From Thiohalocapsa sp. PB-PSB1 (GTDB taxonomy: Bacteria; Pseudomonadota; Gammaproteobacteria; Chromatiales; Chromatiaceae), in the NCBI GenBank assembly GCA_016745215.1, contig CP050890.1, positions 5,642,001 through 5,706,000 of the forward strand: a DNA stretch of 64,000 nt. The letters are read 5' to 3'. Every line of letters begins with the position of its first letter. Positions within the stretch are counted from its first letter, which is position 1. The notes below the pieces were generated by a model. The model saw nothing but the letters and a program-made list of their open reading frames with translations, was not told the origin of the DNA and did no database searches. Below, piece after piece: positions 8,035-16,556 of this stretch. Both the position numbers and the translations under genes were made by a program.

Positions 8035-9360
8035 TCAGTGGCTCATCAAATAGTCGGCCACGGCTTGATAGGCGGGCAGCGAGGTTGGATCGATTTTTGC
8101 GTTCCCAGCCGTGGGGAAGGATGCGAAGCGTACGATGACCATGTTAGCCGTTGGATCGATATAAATGGTCTGCCCGTGTACGCCGCGTGCGGCAAAGGCG
8201 CCATGCTGGTTATGCAAAACCCACCACATGCCGCGGTAGCTGCCGCCCTCGAGAGTCTCGTAGCCGGCCTTGGCAAACGCATCCTTGTCGCCGCCGGAGC
8301 GGATATTCTGCACCGCCTTTTCCGGAAACAGTCGCTGGCCATGGAGCGTACCGCCATTCAGCATCAACAGGCCGATGCGACCCAGGTCGCGCAGTCCGGC
8401 ACTGAGCCCCCCGCCGGCGAAGGCTGTGCCCTTGGCATCGACGGTCATATAGCCATCTTGTTCCGCACCCATCCGGCTCCATATGCGCTCCGACAGCAGC
8501 TGCGCAAGATCCTTGCCAGTAACCCGCGAGATAATCCACCCCAGCGCATCCGTATTGATCGTCCGGTAGCCGAATGCTTGACCATGGACAGCATCCTGCT
8601 TGACGGTTTGCAGGTATTCGAAATAGCCGTTCGGCCCCGCGTAACCCTTGGGCTTGGGCAACGGACTCGCGGCGGCCGAGTAGACCCAAATGTCGGCATT
8701 CGGATCGGAATAATCTTCGCTGTAATCGAGCGCTGTGGTCATATCCATGACCTGGCGCACCTTTGCATTGCCAAATGCGCTGTCGGACAGCTCGGGGACA
8801 ATGGACGACACCCTGGCTCGAGCGTCCAGCACGCCTTCTGCGACCAGAATCTCGGCCAGCAGTCCGGTCATTGATTTGGTCATGGACATCGCGGCGTGCT
8901 TGCCCATTTCATCCAGGCAACCGAAGTAGCGTTCGTAGACGATTTTACCCTCGTGAAGGATGAGAATGCCGTCGGTGTAGTTTGCCCACAACGACGCCTC
9001 CCAGGTCATGGGCTGGTCACCACCGAGCGGCATGAAGCGTACATCATCGATGCCTTCATCCAGCGCATAGGTCAGCGGCAATGGCGCTCCGAGACCGCGA
9101 CTCACTTGTTTGGTCGGCATCAGCTGGCGAATGTGGCAGACTGTCCAGCGCAATTTCGGAAAGCTGAAAAAGTCGGATTCCGGCTGCATGATCAGCTTGT
9201 CGGCTGCTGGAGGAAACCCTGTCATCCAACCCAGTGCTGCCGGATCTGACTCCTGTGCGCTCAGTGGGTCATCGGTTTGCGCCCAGGCGCCGCCTGCGAG
9301 AGCGAACAGCGCGAGCCCGCCGATGACTCGCAGTAAAGACTTTTGATCTATCAGTAACAT
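8035..9360 (-). CDS. Secreted serine hydrolase, class C beta-lactamase / 6-aminohexanoate-dimer hydrolase type
   Basis: Encodes 441 residues. ATG 9360 has GGAG 5 bases upstream. A signal peptide is evident (LLRVIGGLALFALAGGAWAQ, cleavage about residue 28), so the enzyme acts in the periplasm or outside. The SxxK nucleophile motif is S159-M-T-K162, a Tyr-containing segment YRTINTDALGW sits where the YxN motif is expected, and GVHGQ occupies the place of the KTG-like box. The overall layout resembles NylB-like amide/ester hydrolases and class C beta-lactamase relatives rather than true resistance enzymes. Substrate unknown. It stands alone between a repeat element and the amidohydrolase pair. 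Confidence 0.82.
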   Translation of the reverse strand: MLLIDQKSLLRVIGGLALFALAGGAWAQTDDPLSAQESDPAALGWMTGFPPAADKLIMQPESDFFSFPKLRWTVCHIRQLMPTKQVSRGLGAPLPLTYALDEGIDDVRFMPLGGDQPMTWEASLWANYTDGILILHEGKIVYERYFGCLDEMGKHAAMSMTKSMTGLLAEILVAEGVLDARARVSSIVPELSDSAFGNAKVRQVMDMTTALDYSEDYSDPNADIWVYSAAASPLPKPKGYAGPNGYFEYLQTVKQDAVHGQAFGYRTINTDALGWIISRVTGKDLAQLLSERIWSRMGAEQDGYMTVDAKGTAFAGGGLSAGLRDLGRIGLLMLNGGTLHGQRLFPEKAVQNIRSGGDKDAFAKAGYETLEGGSYRGMWWVLHNQHGAFAARGVHGQTIYIDPTANMVIVRFASFPTAGNAKIDPTSLPAYQAVADYLMSH

Positions 9361-9396
9361 ATTGTCTCCGTCGGGGGGTTCTGCCTGTAAGTAACC

Positions 9397-10236
9397 TCAC
9401 TTGCCATGGCTGCGTGGTAAAAACCCTGTGTTCACCGCTGAGGCGCAGCGGATGGCATCGGCAAGCCGCACCACCCAGGCGTCGATGTCGGCCGCGCTGA
9501 GCAGCTGGTCCTGGCGGATTTCGATCATAACATGAGGAATGCCGCGATTCCGCGCATGGGTAGGCAGGGTGTAATCGATCTCATGGTCGATATCGTAGGG
9601 CCTGTTGTCACCGACCTGGAGGTCGCGGTGGCATCTAAGCGCGCGGATCAAGGGGTCGGCCAGTCGCCGGTCTGCACCGCAGGCAATGCCAATATGCCAG
9701 GGACGTAGTTGTCCGCCCAATCTGGGGGTGAAGCTGTGGATGCCGATCAACTGGATTGGCAATGCGGCACGCGCCTGGAGCAAGGCGGCAATAGCACCAT
9801 GGTAGGGCTCGAACAAGGCCGACAGGCGCCGGGCGCGGTCCGCGGCGGTCAATCCCTGATTGCCCGGGATGCGCAGGTTGTCGCTGATCTCGGGGATCGA
9901 TTCGGGGCTTGCGGGCGAACGGTTCAGATCGATGACAAGGCGCGACCAGTTGCCCAGAACCAGCGTTGCGTCGAGCCTGGCGCCGAGGCCACGGGCCACC
10001 TCGGCCGCCCCCGCATCCCAGGCGATATGGCGCGCGCGCTGCTCCGCTTGCAAGCCCAGATTCGCCAGGGAGCGCGGGATGCGGTTGCAGGCATGATCGC
10101 AGACCAGCAAGGTGCTGCAGCGGCCGCTTGCATTGACCTGCTCGAATGGCGGCGGCTCGTCGGCCGCAAGCAGGCCCGCGCCCTGGCCAAGGGGCGGCGA
10201 TGCTGGGGATCGGCCGGCGGTCCGTGGCGGGCTCAT
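9397..10236 (-). CDS. N-formylglutamate amidohydrolase family protein
   Basis: Encodes 279 residues from ATG 10236, which overlaps the upstream gene's stop as ATGA. The open frame extends further upstream but there it is the shadow of the transglutaminase gene. Segments such as LLVCDHACNRIPRSLANLGL, DATLVLGNWSRLVIDLNRS and the His-rich IGIHSFTPRL are typical of the FGase family (PF05013-type) that hydrolyse N-formylglutamate or related amides in histidine catabolism. No hut genes are nearby, so the real substrate is uncertain. Translational coupling with the transglutaminase-like gene suggests a joint role in peptide or amide processing. Confidence 0.82.
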   Translation of the reverse strand: MSPPRTAGRSPASPPLGQGAGLLAADEPPPFEQVNASGRCSTLLVCDHACNRIPRSLANLGLQAEQRARHIAWDAGAAEVARGLGARLDATLVLGNWSRLVIDLNRSPASPESIPEISDNLRIPGNQGLTAADRARRLSALFEPYHGAIAALLQARAALPIQLIGIHSFTPRLGGQLRPWHIGIACGADRRLADPLIRALRCHRDLQVGDNRPYDIDHEIDYTLPTHARNRGIPHVMIEIRQDQLLSAADIDAWVVRLADAIRCASAVNTGFLPRSHGK

Positions 10237-11048
10237 GCCGCGACGTTGGTCTCGTCTGTCCATACCCTGAACCCCTTGAGCTGTGCCGGACCGAATGCAT
10301 TGCTTAGCGCGACATCGGCCGCATCCCGCCCCTGGGCGATCAGCACGCGCCCGATGCGCGGTATCCGGTTGCGTGGATCGACCACATGCCAACGTCCGCC
10401 GAGAAACACCTCCATCCAAGCCGAGAAGTCCATTGGATCGGCGGATGCCGGCACCCCGATGTCCCCGAGGTAGCCGGTGCAGTAGCGTGCCGGAATGTTC
10501 ATGCAGCGGCAGAAAGCGATGGCCAGGTGAGTGTAGTCGCGACAGACTCCGGTGCGCTCATGGAAGACCTCCAGCGCGGTCTTGGTGGAGCGTGCATGCT
10601 GATAGCCAAAAGCGATGTGTCGATGCACGAAATCGCTGATGGCCTGCACCCGCATCCAACCCGGCGGCGTCTGTTCGAACAGGGACCAGGCGCTTTCGGA
10701 AAGCCGGTCGGTCTCGCAGTAGCGGCTGCCGAGCAGGTAAACCAGGGCATCCGTGGGCAGCTCGTTTACCGGATGCTCGACCGCCGTCGGGTCCACGGCA
10801 TCCGGCAGACCGCTGTCTTGAATGGCGGCATTGGTGGAAATACGGATCTCGCCGGCCGGGGCTACCAGGCGGCTGCACCAATTGCCGAAGCCGTCCCGAT
10901 AGCCGGTGACCGGGACGCTCGGTTGAGTCCGGAGATGATCCGGTGTCAGCAGATCCGAGACCCGACTGTAATGCACATTGAGGTTTAGAATCATCGGTGT
11001 GGGCTTGGGGCAGTCATAGACCAGCTCGAAGCCGATGCGAATTTGCAT
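10233..11048 (-). CDS. Transglutaminase-like cysteine protease family protein
   Basis: Encodes 271 residues from ATG 11048. Cys169 in the motif TGVCRDYTHLAIAFCR is the expected catalytic cysteine, with an N-terminal all-beta part before it. The region usually holding the His reads MDFSAWMEVFLGGRWHVVDP, and the Asp is present (VVDPRNRIPRIGRV). The His position in 'HAW' is Ser here, a variant I associate with this bacterial subfamily, so activity is likely but unproven. No signal peptide, hence probably cytoplasmic. It is the first gene of a two-gene operon with the formylglutamate-amidohydrolase-like gene (4-base overlap). Confidence 0.85.
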   Translation of the reverse strand: MQIRIGFELVYDCPKPTPMILNLNVHYSRVSDLLTPDHLRTQPSVPVTGYRDGFGNWCSRLVAPAGEIRISTNAAIQDSGLPDAVDPTAVEHPVNELPTDALVYLLGSRYCETDRLSESAWSLFEQTPPGWMRVQAISDFVHRHIAFGYQHARSTKTALEVFHERTGVCRDYTHLAIAFCRCMNIPARYCTGYLGDIGVPASADPMDFSAWMEVFLGGRWHVVDPRNRIPRIGRVLIAQGRDAADVALSNAFGPAQLKGFRVWTDETNVAA

Positions 11049-11317
11049 ATCCGGTACCTGGTGAGCGCTCGACCCCGGAGGGCCTGAGCAGTGATGGAAA
11101 AAATCCTGGGCTTGTCCCTGTCCAATCGCTGGACGCAGAGATTGCGCTACTGTATCCGCATTCGGCTGGGTGAGACAACGGGAATTGACCGGCGCCGCCG
11201 ATTGACCTGACTGATGCCCGCTGCAATGCGCTCAGGGTTGCTCGAACAATGCGAAGTCCACATCAGGCGGATGCCGCGGCGGGACCGAGCGTGGTTGCGA
11301 CTGGGCCAGCGGCCAGG
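11049..11317. other. Intergenic, no supported gene
   Basis: Upstream region of the transglutaminase-like operon. Only short ORFs without recognisable features. Its right edge merges into the tandem repeat array. Confidence 0.4.
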
Positions 11318-12668
11318 CGCACTCTGCGTCTCCGCGGTAAATCCAACGCGTCGCCCGCAAGCGGGCTCCTACAAGCCAACGGGTGCTAACGACGTAGGAG
11401 CCCGCTTGCGGGCGACCCAGCGGATGGTGCCAGCGTACCGCACGCAAGCGCCGCGTCTCCCCCAAGCGACCTTCGATTCACCGCAGAGACGCAGAGAACG
11501 CAGAGAACGCAGAGAAGAGGCTGCATCCACCATGGCCCCTCTGCACACTCTGCGTCTCCGCAGTAAAATCCAACGCGTCGCCCGCAAGCGGGCTCCTACA
11601 AGCCAACGGGTGCTAACGACGTAGGAGCCCGCTTGCGGGCGACCCAGCGGATGGTGCCAGCGTACCGCACGCAAGCGCCGCACCTCCCCCAAGCGACCTT
11701 CGATTCACCGCAGAGACGCAGAGAACGCAGAGAAGAGGCGGCATCCACCATGGCCCCTCTGCACACTCTGCGTCTCCGCGGTGAAATCCAACGCGTCGCC
11801 CGCAAGCGGGCTCCTACAAGCCAACGGGTGCGGACGACGTAGGAGCCCGCTTGCGGGCGACCCAGCGGGTGGTGCCAGCGTACCGCACGCAAGCGCCGCA
11901 CCTCCCCCGAGCGACCTTCGATTCACCGCAGAGACGCAGAGAACGCAGAGAAGAGGCGGCACCCACCATGACCCCTCTGCACACTCTGCGTCTCCGCAGT
12001 AAAATCCAACGCGTCGCCCGCAAGCGGGCTCCTACAAGCCAACGGGTGCTAACGACGTAGGAGCCCGCTTGCGGGCGACCCAGCGGATGGTGCCAGCGTA
12101 CCGCACGCAAGCGCCGCGTCTCCCCCGAGCGACCTTTGATTCACCGCAGAGACGCAGAGAACGCAGAGAAGAGGCGGCACCCACCATGACCTCTCTGCAC
12201 ACTCTGCGTCTCCGCGGTGAAATCCAACGCGTCGCCCGCAAGCGGGCTCCTACAAGCCAACGGGTGCTAACGACGTAGGAGCCCGCTTGCGGGCGACCCA
12301 GCGGATGGTGCCAGCGTACCGCACGCAAGCGCCGCGTCTCCCCCGAGCGACCTTCGATTCACCGCAGAGACGCAGAGAACGCAGAGAAGAGGCTGCATCC
12401 ACCATGGCCCCTCCACGCACTCTGCGTCTCCGCGGTGAAATCCAACGCGTCGCCCGCAAGCGGGCTCCTACAAGCCAACGGGTGCTAACGACGTAGGAGC
12501 CCGCTTGCGGGCGACCCAGCGGATAGTGCCAGCGTACCGCACGCAAGCGCCGCACCTCCCCCGAGCGACCTTCGATTCACCGCAGAGACGCAGAGAACGC
12601 AGAGAACGCAGAGAAGAAGGCTGCATCCACCATGACCCCTCTGCACACTCTGCGTCTCCGCGGTGAAT
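11318..12668. repeat. Tandem array of ~218-bp units built from two inverted-repeat modules
   Basis: The sequence GTAGGAGCCCGCTTGCGGGC recurs at 11394, 11621, 11839, 12057, 12275 and 12493: one 227-bp interval, then an exact 218-bp period. Each unit holds a hairpin module (GCCCGCAAGCGGGCTCCTAC and its complement about 20 bases later) and a second palindromic pair (TTCACCGCAGAGACGCAGAG ... CTCTGCGTCTCCGCGGTGAA). Units are over 95% alike. Apparent ORFs of 69-102 residues repeating with the same period are by-products. Family knowledge: short REP-like and 'CGCAGAGACGCAGAG' sequences are dispersed in many proteobacteria. The ordered long-period tandem form is what is unusual here. Confidence 0.9.
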
Positions 12669-12841
12669 ACTTGATTTGAAGGCAAAACCCGACATAAAGC
12701 CAATAAGACATCGAAATTTATATCTCTCCTTCGTGCCCTTCGTGTACCTCATGGTGAAAATCAACTTCTTCTGCACTTTGCCGCGAATACTTGCACAATC
12801 TCAGCACCTTGGCGCCAGCAAAGAGCCTCGGGCTCTGCTGC

Positions 12842-12979
12842 ATGGCCGCATCCCCGGCAGATCAGACGGAGCTGGACTTCAAGGCCGAGGAGCAGGCCAT
12901 CCTGACCGCCGTCGGCAGCACCGCGCTGGATCTGGAAAGCGGCGGCAAGGGCATCGCCCATTGCCTGGGCCGTCGTTGA
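12842..12979 (+). CDS. Small ORF upstream of the NTPase module, possibly a remnant
   Basis: A 45-codon frame from ATG 12842 (MAASPADQTELDFKAEEQ ... GGKGIAHCLGRR) ends at 12979. Composition looks protein-like and charged, and the following NTPase gene is in the same direction. There is no good ribosome site and no family I recognise. The rest of 12669-13191 holds a fragment of another dispersed repeat (CTTCGTGCCCTTCGTG at ~12730) and the presumed leader of the NTPase gene. Confidence 0.25.
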   Translation: MAASPADQTELDFKAEEQAILTAVGSTALDLESGGKGIAHCLGRR

Positions 12980-13191
12980 CGCAAGCCCGCAATCGTCGAA
13001 AGCGCTGTCGGCATCGTCGTCTTGCGGTTAAAATCCAGGGTTTGCAACAGCGATATCGTCGATTCGATACCGAGCCAACCATCTGACGAACGACGCCCAC
13101 TGGACCTATTCCGACAGAGGCAATGCACCCTGCGACCTCCTAGGGTCGGGGATGTCCTAGAGTGCGCGAAACAGTCAAACCGAGTTCCACC

Positions 13192-14514
13192 ATGCCAAAC
13201 GACAGCGACCTGCCAACGATCACCCGCTTTTATCGTGTCTGCGAGCCTCTGGAGTCGCTGCATCCGGATGACCCGCGCTGGGTGGACTTCGACGACGTCC
13301 GCGGGGACGAAAACGTTGTCCAACTCTATGCGCGCAGTCTGCGCCGAGCCGCATCCGATCGACCCGACTTCAAGCTGTTCACCGGCCATCGCGGGGTCGG
13401 AAAAACCAGCGAATTGTTCCGCCTCAAAGCATTGCTGGAGGAACCCGTCGGCGCCAGGCAAGGCTTTTTCGTGGTGTTTTGCGACGTCAGCGATCGTCTC
13501 GACGTCAACGATCTCGACTTCCCCGACTTGTTGGTCTTCGTCGCCTCCCAGCTCCAGCAACAGCTCAGCGAGCGCGCGCTGCCGGGCTTCACCCCGCGCA
13601 CCCTATACCTGAAGCGTGTTTGGGATGACATCCGCAGCATGCTGAACAGCCAGGTGGAGCTGAAAGATGTCGAGGTGGATGCCGGCTTCGGCAAGCTGGC
13701 GGTGGAGCTTCGCAATCGACCGAATTCCCGATCGGAGCTGCGTGACGCGGTGGAGCGGCACAGCACTTCCCTGCTGAACGCCGTCAACGATCTGCTCGGC
13801 GCTGCCGATGTCGCCGCCCGAACTGCCGGCCATGCGGGACTGATTCTAATCATCGACGGCCTCGACAAGCTGGTGCGGCGCGACCTCGGCAACGGCAACA
13901 ATACCCACGACCGTCTGTTTCTGGACCGCGCCGAGCAGCTCGCCTCGCTGCGGGTGCATACCGTTTACACCGTGCCCATCTCGTTGATCTACTCTCCGCG
14001 CTTCGGCCAGGTGCAACAGTCCATCGGCGAACACAATGTTCCGGTCTCGATGATCCGGCTCAGGCCAGGCCGCGACACCCCAATCACCCCAGACTCGCCG
14101 GGTATGGCGAAGATGCGCGAAATGGTGGAAAAACGCTGCCATGCGGCGGAGACAACCCTTGACGCCACATTCGATTCCGAGGACACGCTGAATCATTTGT
14201 GCGCAATGAGCGGCGGGCATCCGCGCCACCTGCTGATGTTCCTGCAAGCTGCCTGCAATGAATTGGACGAACTCCCCATCACGCGCCGGGCAGCTGACAA
14301 GGCCGTGCGCAAATACGCCAATGCCCTGCAGCGCGAAGTACCTGATGCCGCCTGGCCTGCTTTGCCGGCATTCGACCAGCCTCGACCAGATATCCCGAAG
14401 GACGATTTACACCAGCAGATGCTGTTCCTGTTGTTCGTATTCGAATACATGAACGGCGAGATGTGGTACGAGGTCAATCCGGTGCTGCGAACCCTCGAGC
14501 GCTTCAATGTCTGA
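13192..14514 (+). CDS. P-loop NTPase of a putative conflict system (STAND/AAA-like)
   Basis: Encodes 440 residues from ATG 13192 (a GTG at 13162 is an alternative; neither has a strong ribosome site). Walker A is GHRGVGKTSE at residues ~65-74. A hydrophobic strand ending in Asp ~222 (LILIIDGLDKLVRR) is a Walker B of the kind seen in AAA/NACHT-type ATPases. A later GGHPRHLLMFLQAAC segment resembles the sensor-2/winged-helix entry of such proteins. The first gene of a three-gene unit, its last 8 bases overlap the TPR gene. Inferred role: ATP-dependent switch in a defence or conflict response sensed or scaffolded by the TPR partner. No effector domain is visible in this protein. Confidence 0.7.
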   Translation: MPNDSDLPTITRFYRVCEPLESLHPDDPRWVDFDDVRGDENVVQLYARSLRRAASDRPDFKLFTGHRGVGKTSELFRLKALLEEPVGARQGFFVVFCDVSDRLDVNDLDFPDLLVFVASQLQQQLSERALPGFTPRTLYLKRVWDDIRSMLNSQVELKDVEVDAGFGKLAVELRNRPNSRSELRDAVERHSTSLLNAVNDLLGAADVAARTAGHAGLILIIDGLDKLVRRDLGNGNNTHDRLFLDRAEQLASLRVHTVYTVPISLIYSPRFGQVQQSIGEHNVPVSMIRLRPGRDTPITPDSPGMAKMREMVEKRCHAAETTLDATFDSEDTLNHLCAMSGGHPRHLLMFLQAACNELDELPITRRAADKAVRKYANALQREVPDAAWPALPAFDQPRPDIPKDDLHQQMLFLLFVFEYMNGEMWYEVNPVLRTLERFNV

Positions 14515-16072
14515 CTCTGATCAAGCGTCGAAGCTCGCGGAGGTTGCCGCCGCCTTCCGGGCATTGCGCCGAGGCATCACTCGCGGCCGCGGATTCTCGT
14601 TGTATCTGTGTGCCTGCAATGCCCCGCCTGCCCGTGACAAGCTGATCGAGCAACTTGCCGTTTCTCTCCCGGAGTCGATGGTCCACCGCCACGAACCGAT
14701 TGCCGGGGAGGACGATCTGCTGGAGACCGTGGCCGGGCTGCTGGCTGACGGCGACCCTGGACCCGTCATGATCGTCGGTCTGGAGCAGGTGCTCGCCGAG
14801 CCCGATTGGGCCGAGCGCTTTCTCAGCGCACTCAACCTCCGCCGCAGTGAATGGCCGGCACGGGTTCCTTACCCAGTCGCCTTCTGGCTACCCGGCCATC
14901 TTCTGGGGCGGCTCACCAGCGGCGCCCCGGATTTCTTCGACTGGCGCAGCGACACCTTGGAGTTCCCGGAGATCAGCATCGGTCAAACCCGGGTGTTCGC
15001 AACGCGGGATTTCTTTTTCGGCGTCGACCCACGCTTTTCCAAACAGGAACAAGACGAGCGCGTCGCGGAACTCAGGGCCCGTCTCGCGGCAACGCCGAAC
15101 TCGGAAGACGAACAAGTCTGCCGGACGCGCCTGCAATGGTGGGACGAACTCGCTGACCTGATGCGAACGCGCGGTGAGGTCGATGAGGCGCTGCGCATCC
15201 GCACCGAGGAAGAACTCCCGGTCTATCAGCGGCTCGGCGATGTGCGCGATATGGCCGTCACCCAGGGCAAGATCGCCGATATCCTGATGGCCCGCGGACA
15301 GCTCGATGAGGCGCTGCGCATCCGCACCGAGGAACAATTCCCGGTCTTTCAGCGGCTCGGCGCTGTGCGCGAGATGGCCGTCACCCAGGGCCGGATCGCC
15401 GATATCCTGATGGACCGCGGACAGCTCGATGAGGCGCTGCGCATCCGCACCGAGGAAGAACTCCCGGTCTATCAGCGGCTCGGCGCTGTGCGCGAGATGG
15501 CCGTCACCCAGGGCCGGATCGCCGATATCCTGATGGACCGCGGACAGCTCGATGAGGCGCTGCGCATCCGCACCGAGGAAGAACTCCCGGTCTATCAGCG
15601 GCTCGGCGCTGTGCGCGAGATGGCCGTCACCCAGGGCGATATCGCCGATATCCTGATGGCCCGCGGACAGCTCGATGAGGCGCTGCGCATCCGCACCGAG
15701 GAAGAACTTCCGGTCTATCAGCGGCTCGGCGCTGTGCGCGAGATGGCCGTCACCCAGGGCGATATCGCCGATATCCTGATGGCCCGCGGACAGCTCGATG
15801 AGGCGCTGCGCATCCGTACCGAGGAACAACTCCCGGTCTTTCAGCGGCTCGGCGATGTGCGCGATCTCCTGATTTGCCGCGCCAACATCGCCGTCGCATT
15901 GCTAATGCGCATGAACCAGACCAAGGACCAAACCGACCGGACGCAGGCCAACCAGCTGCTCTGTGTCGCCCTGGCCGACGCACGCCGTCTGCGCCTGCCG
16001 GAGGCGGGTCAGATCGAGCAGATCCTGCAACAGGCGGGCATGGACTGCTCGGGCACCGACGCCTTGCCCTGA
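14507..16072 (+). CDS. TPR-like protein with six near-identical 41-residue repeats
   Basis: Encodes 521 residues from ATG 14507, overlapping the NTPase stop. The N-terminal ~220 residues lack a recognisable fold, although MIVGLEQVLAEPDWAERF resembles an ATPase-domain strand without Walker A. Then come six tandem units with consensus GQLDEALRIRTEEELPVY ... QRLGAVREMAVTQG ... IADILMAR (residues ~223-468). The helix-turn-helix pattern (LDEALRIRTEE, REMAVTQG.IADIL) fits TPR repeats. A short helical tail follows. Units are nearly identical at the DNA level, pointing to recent duplication. Likely a protein-interaction scaffold or sensor for the NTPase encoded upstream. Confidence 0.75.
   Translation: MSDSDQASKLAEVAAAFRALRRGITRGRGFSLYLCACNAPPARDKLIEQLAVSLPESMVHRHEPIAGEDDLLETVAGLLADGDPGPVMIVGLEQVLAEPDWAERFLSALNLRRSEWPARVPYPVAFWLPGHLLGRLTSGAPDFFDWRSDTLEFPEISIGQTRVFATRDFFFGVDPRFSKQEQDERVAELRARLAATPNSEDEQVCRTRLQWWDELADLMRTRGEVDEALRIRTEEELPVYQRLGDVRDMAVTQGKIADILMARGQLDEALRIRTEEQFPVFQRLGAVREMAVTQGRIADILMDRGQLDEALRIRTEEELPVYQRLGAVREMAVTQGRIADILMDRGQLDEALRIRTEEELPVYQRLGAVREMAVTQGDIADILMARGQLDEALRIRTEEELPVYQRLGAVREMAVTQGDIADILMARGQLDEALRIRTEEQLPVFQRLGDVRDLLICRANIAVALLMRMNQTKDQTDRTQANQLLCVALADARRLRLPEAGQIEQILQQAGMDCSGTDALP
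15173..15910 (+). repeat. Six in-frame 123-bp tandem repeats inside the TPR-like gene
   Basis: Units start at 15173, 15296, 15419, 15542, 15665 and 15788. Internal units differ by only a few bases, the first and last are more diverged. Because the period is a multiple of three, unit gain or loss changes repeat number without breaking the frame. Confidence 0.92.
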
Positions 16073-16114
16073 AATTCCTGCGCCGATGATGATCCAACCC
16101 CTGGAGCCTATCCC

Positions 16115-16521
16115 ATGACCGATATCCTGCTGACCCTGACCGGCGCCGACGCCGAGGCCGCCGCCGCTGAATTGGCCGCGGCCCTCGATCTGCGGAGCCT
16201 GCCCCGGACAACCCCCGGCGATGCCGGGGTTCATGCTCCCGAGGTGCCCAGAAAACCGACCCGACGCTGGTGGTCGCCGGTGTCGGTCTCGCGCTGTCCA
16301 TTCCTGGCGCAGTGTTCGCGGCCATGGGCATTGCCGATCGGCTGGGCAAGCGTTCCAAGGCGCAGGCGCTGATCGCCACCGCCGGTCGGCTGCGCATCGA
16401 GCGCCGCGTCGAGGTGTTGACCATCGGCGTCGACGGCGAGATCCCGCTGGCGGACCTGGACCCGGACCATCTGCTCGCGCTGGCAGCCGGCGGGCAGGCT
16501 GCGGACAAGGAGGCGGAGTAG
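16115..16521 (+). pseudogene. EACC1-like small membrane protein, frameshifted
   Basis: From ATG 16115 (GGAG 8 bases upstream) the frame gives MTDILLTLTGADAEAAAAEL ... GDAGVHAPEVP. The protein then continues in the -1 frame with DPTLVVAGVGLALSIPGAVF, a membrane-like helix, and a beta-rich tail RLRIERRVEVLTIGVDGEIP ... DPDHLLALAAGG, ending at 16521. The switch falls at a GAAAAC run near 16251-16256. The layout (short alpha/beta N-part, TM helix, small C-terminal beta unit, about 135 residues) resembles effector-associated constant component EACC1, which co-occurs with NTPase conflict systems. It is 42 bases behind the TPR gene. Either a recent pseudogene, a sequencing error, or slippage-dependent expression. 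Confidence 0.55.
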
Positions 16522-16556
16522 CAGGGTCGCGGGATGGCTGGTGCCGAGGCGCGGTT

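Noticed and set aside
11318..12668. CRISPR array (regular spacing of a palindromic repeat)
   Set aside because: Period of ~218 bp with near-identical 'spacers'; spacers are part of the repeat. No cas genes. Same reasoning for arrays at 16557 and 34921.
14888..15829. 313-residue minus-strand ORF with repeated sequence
   Set aside because: Exact antisense shadow of the six 123-bp TPR repeats; no ribosome site and no recognisable domain.
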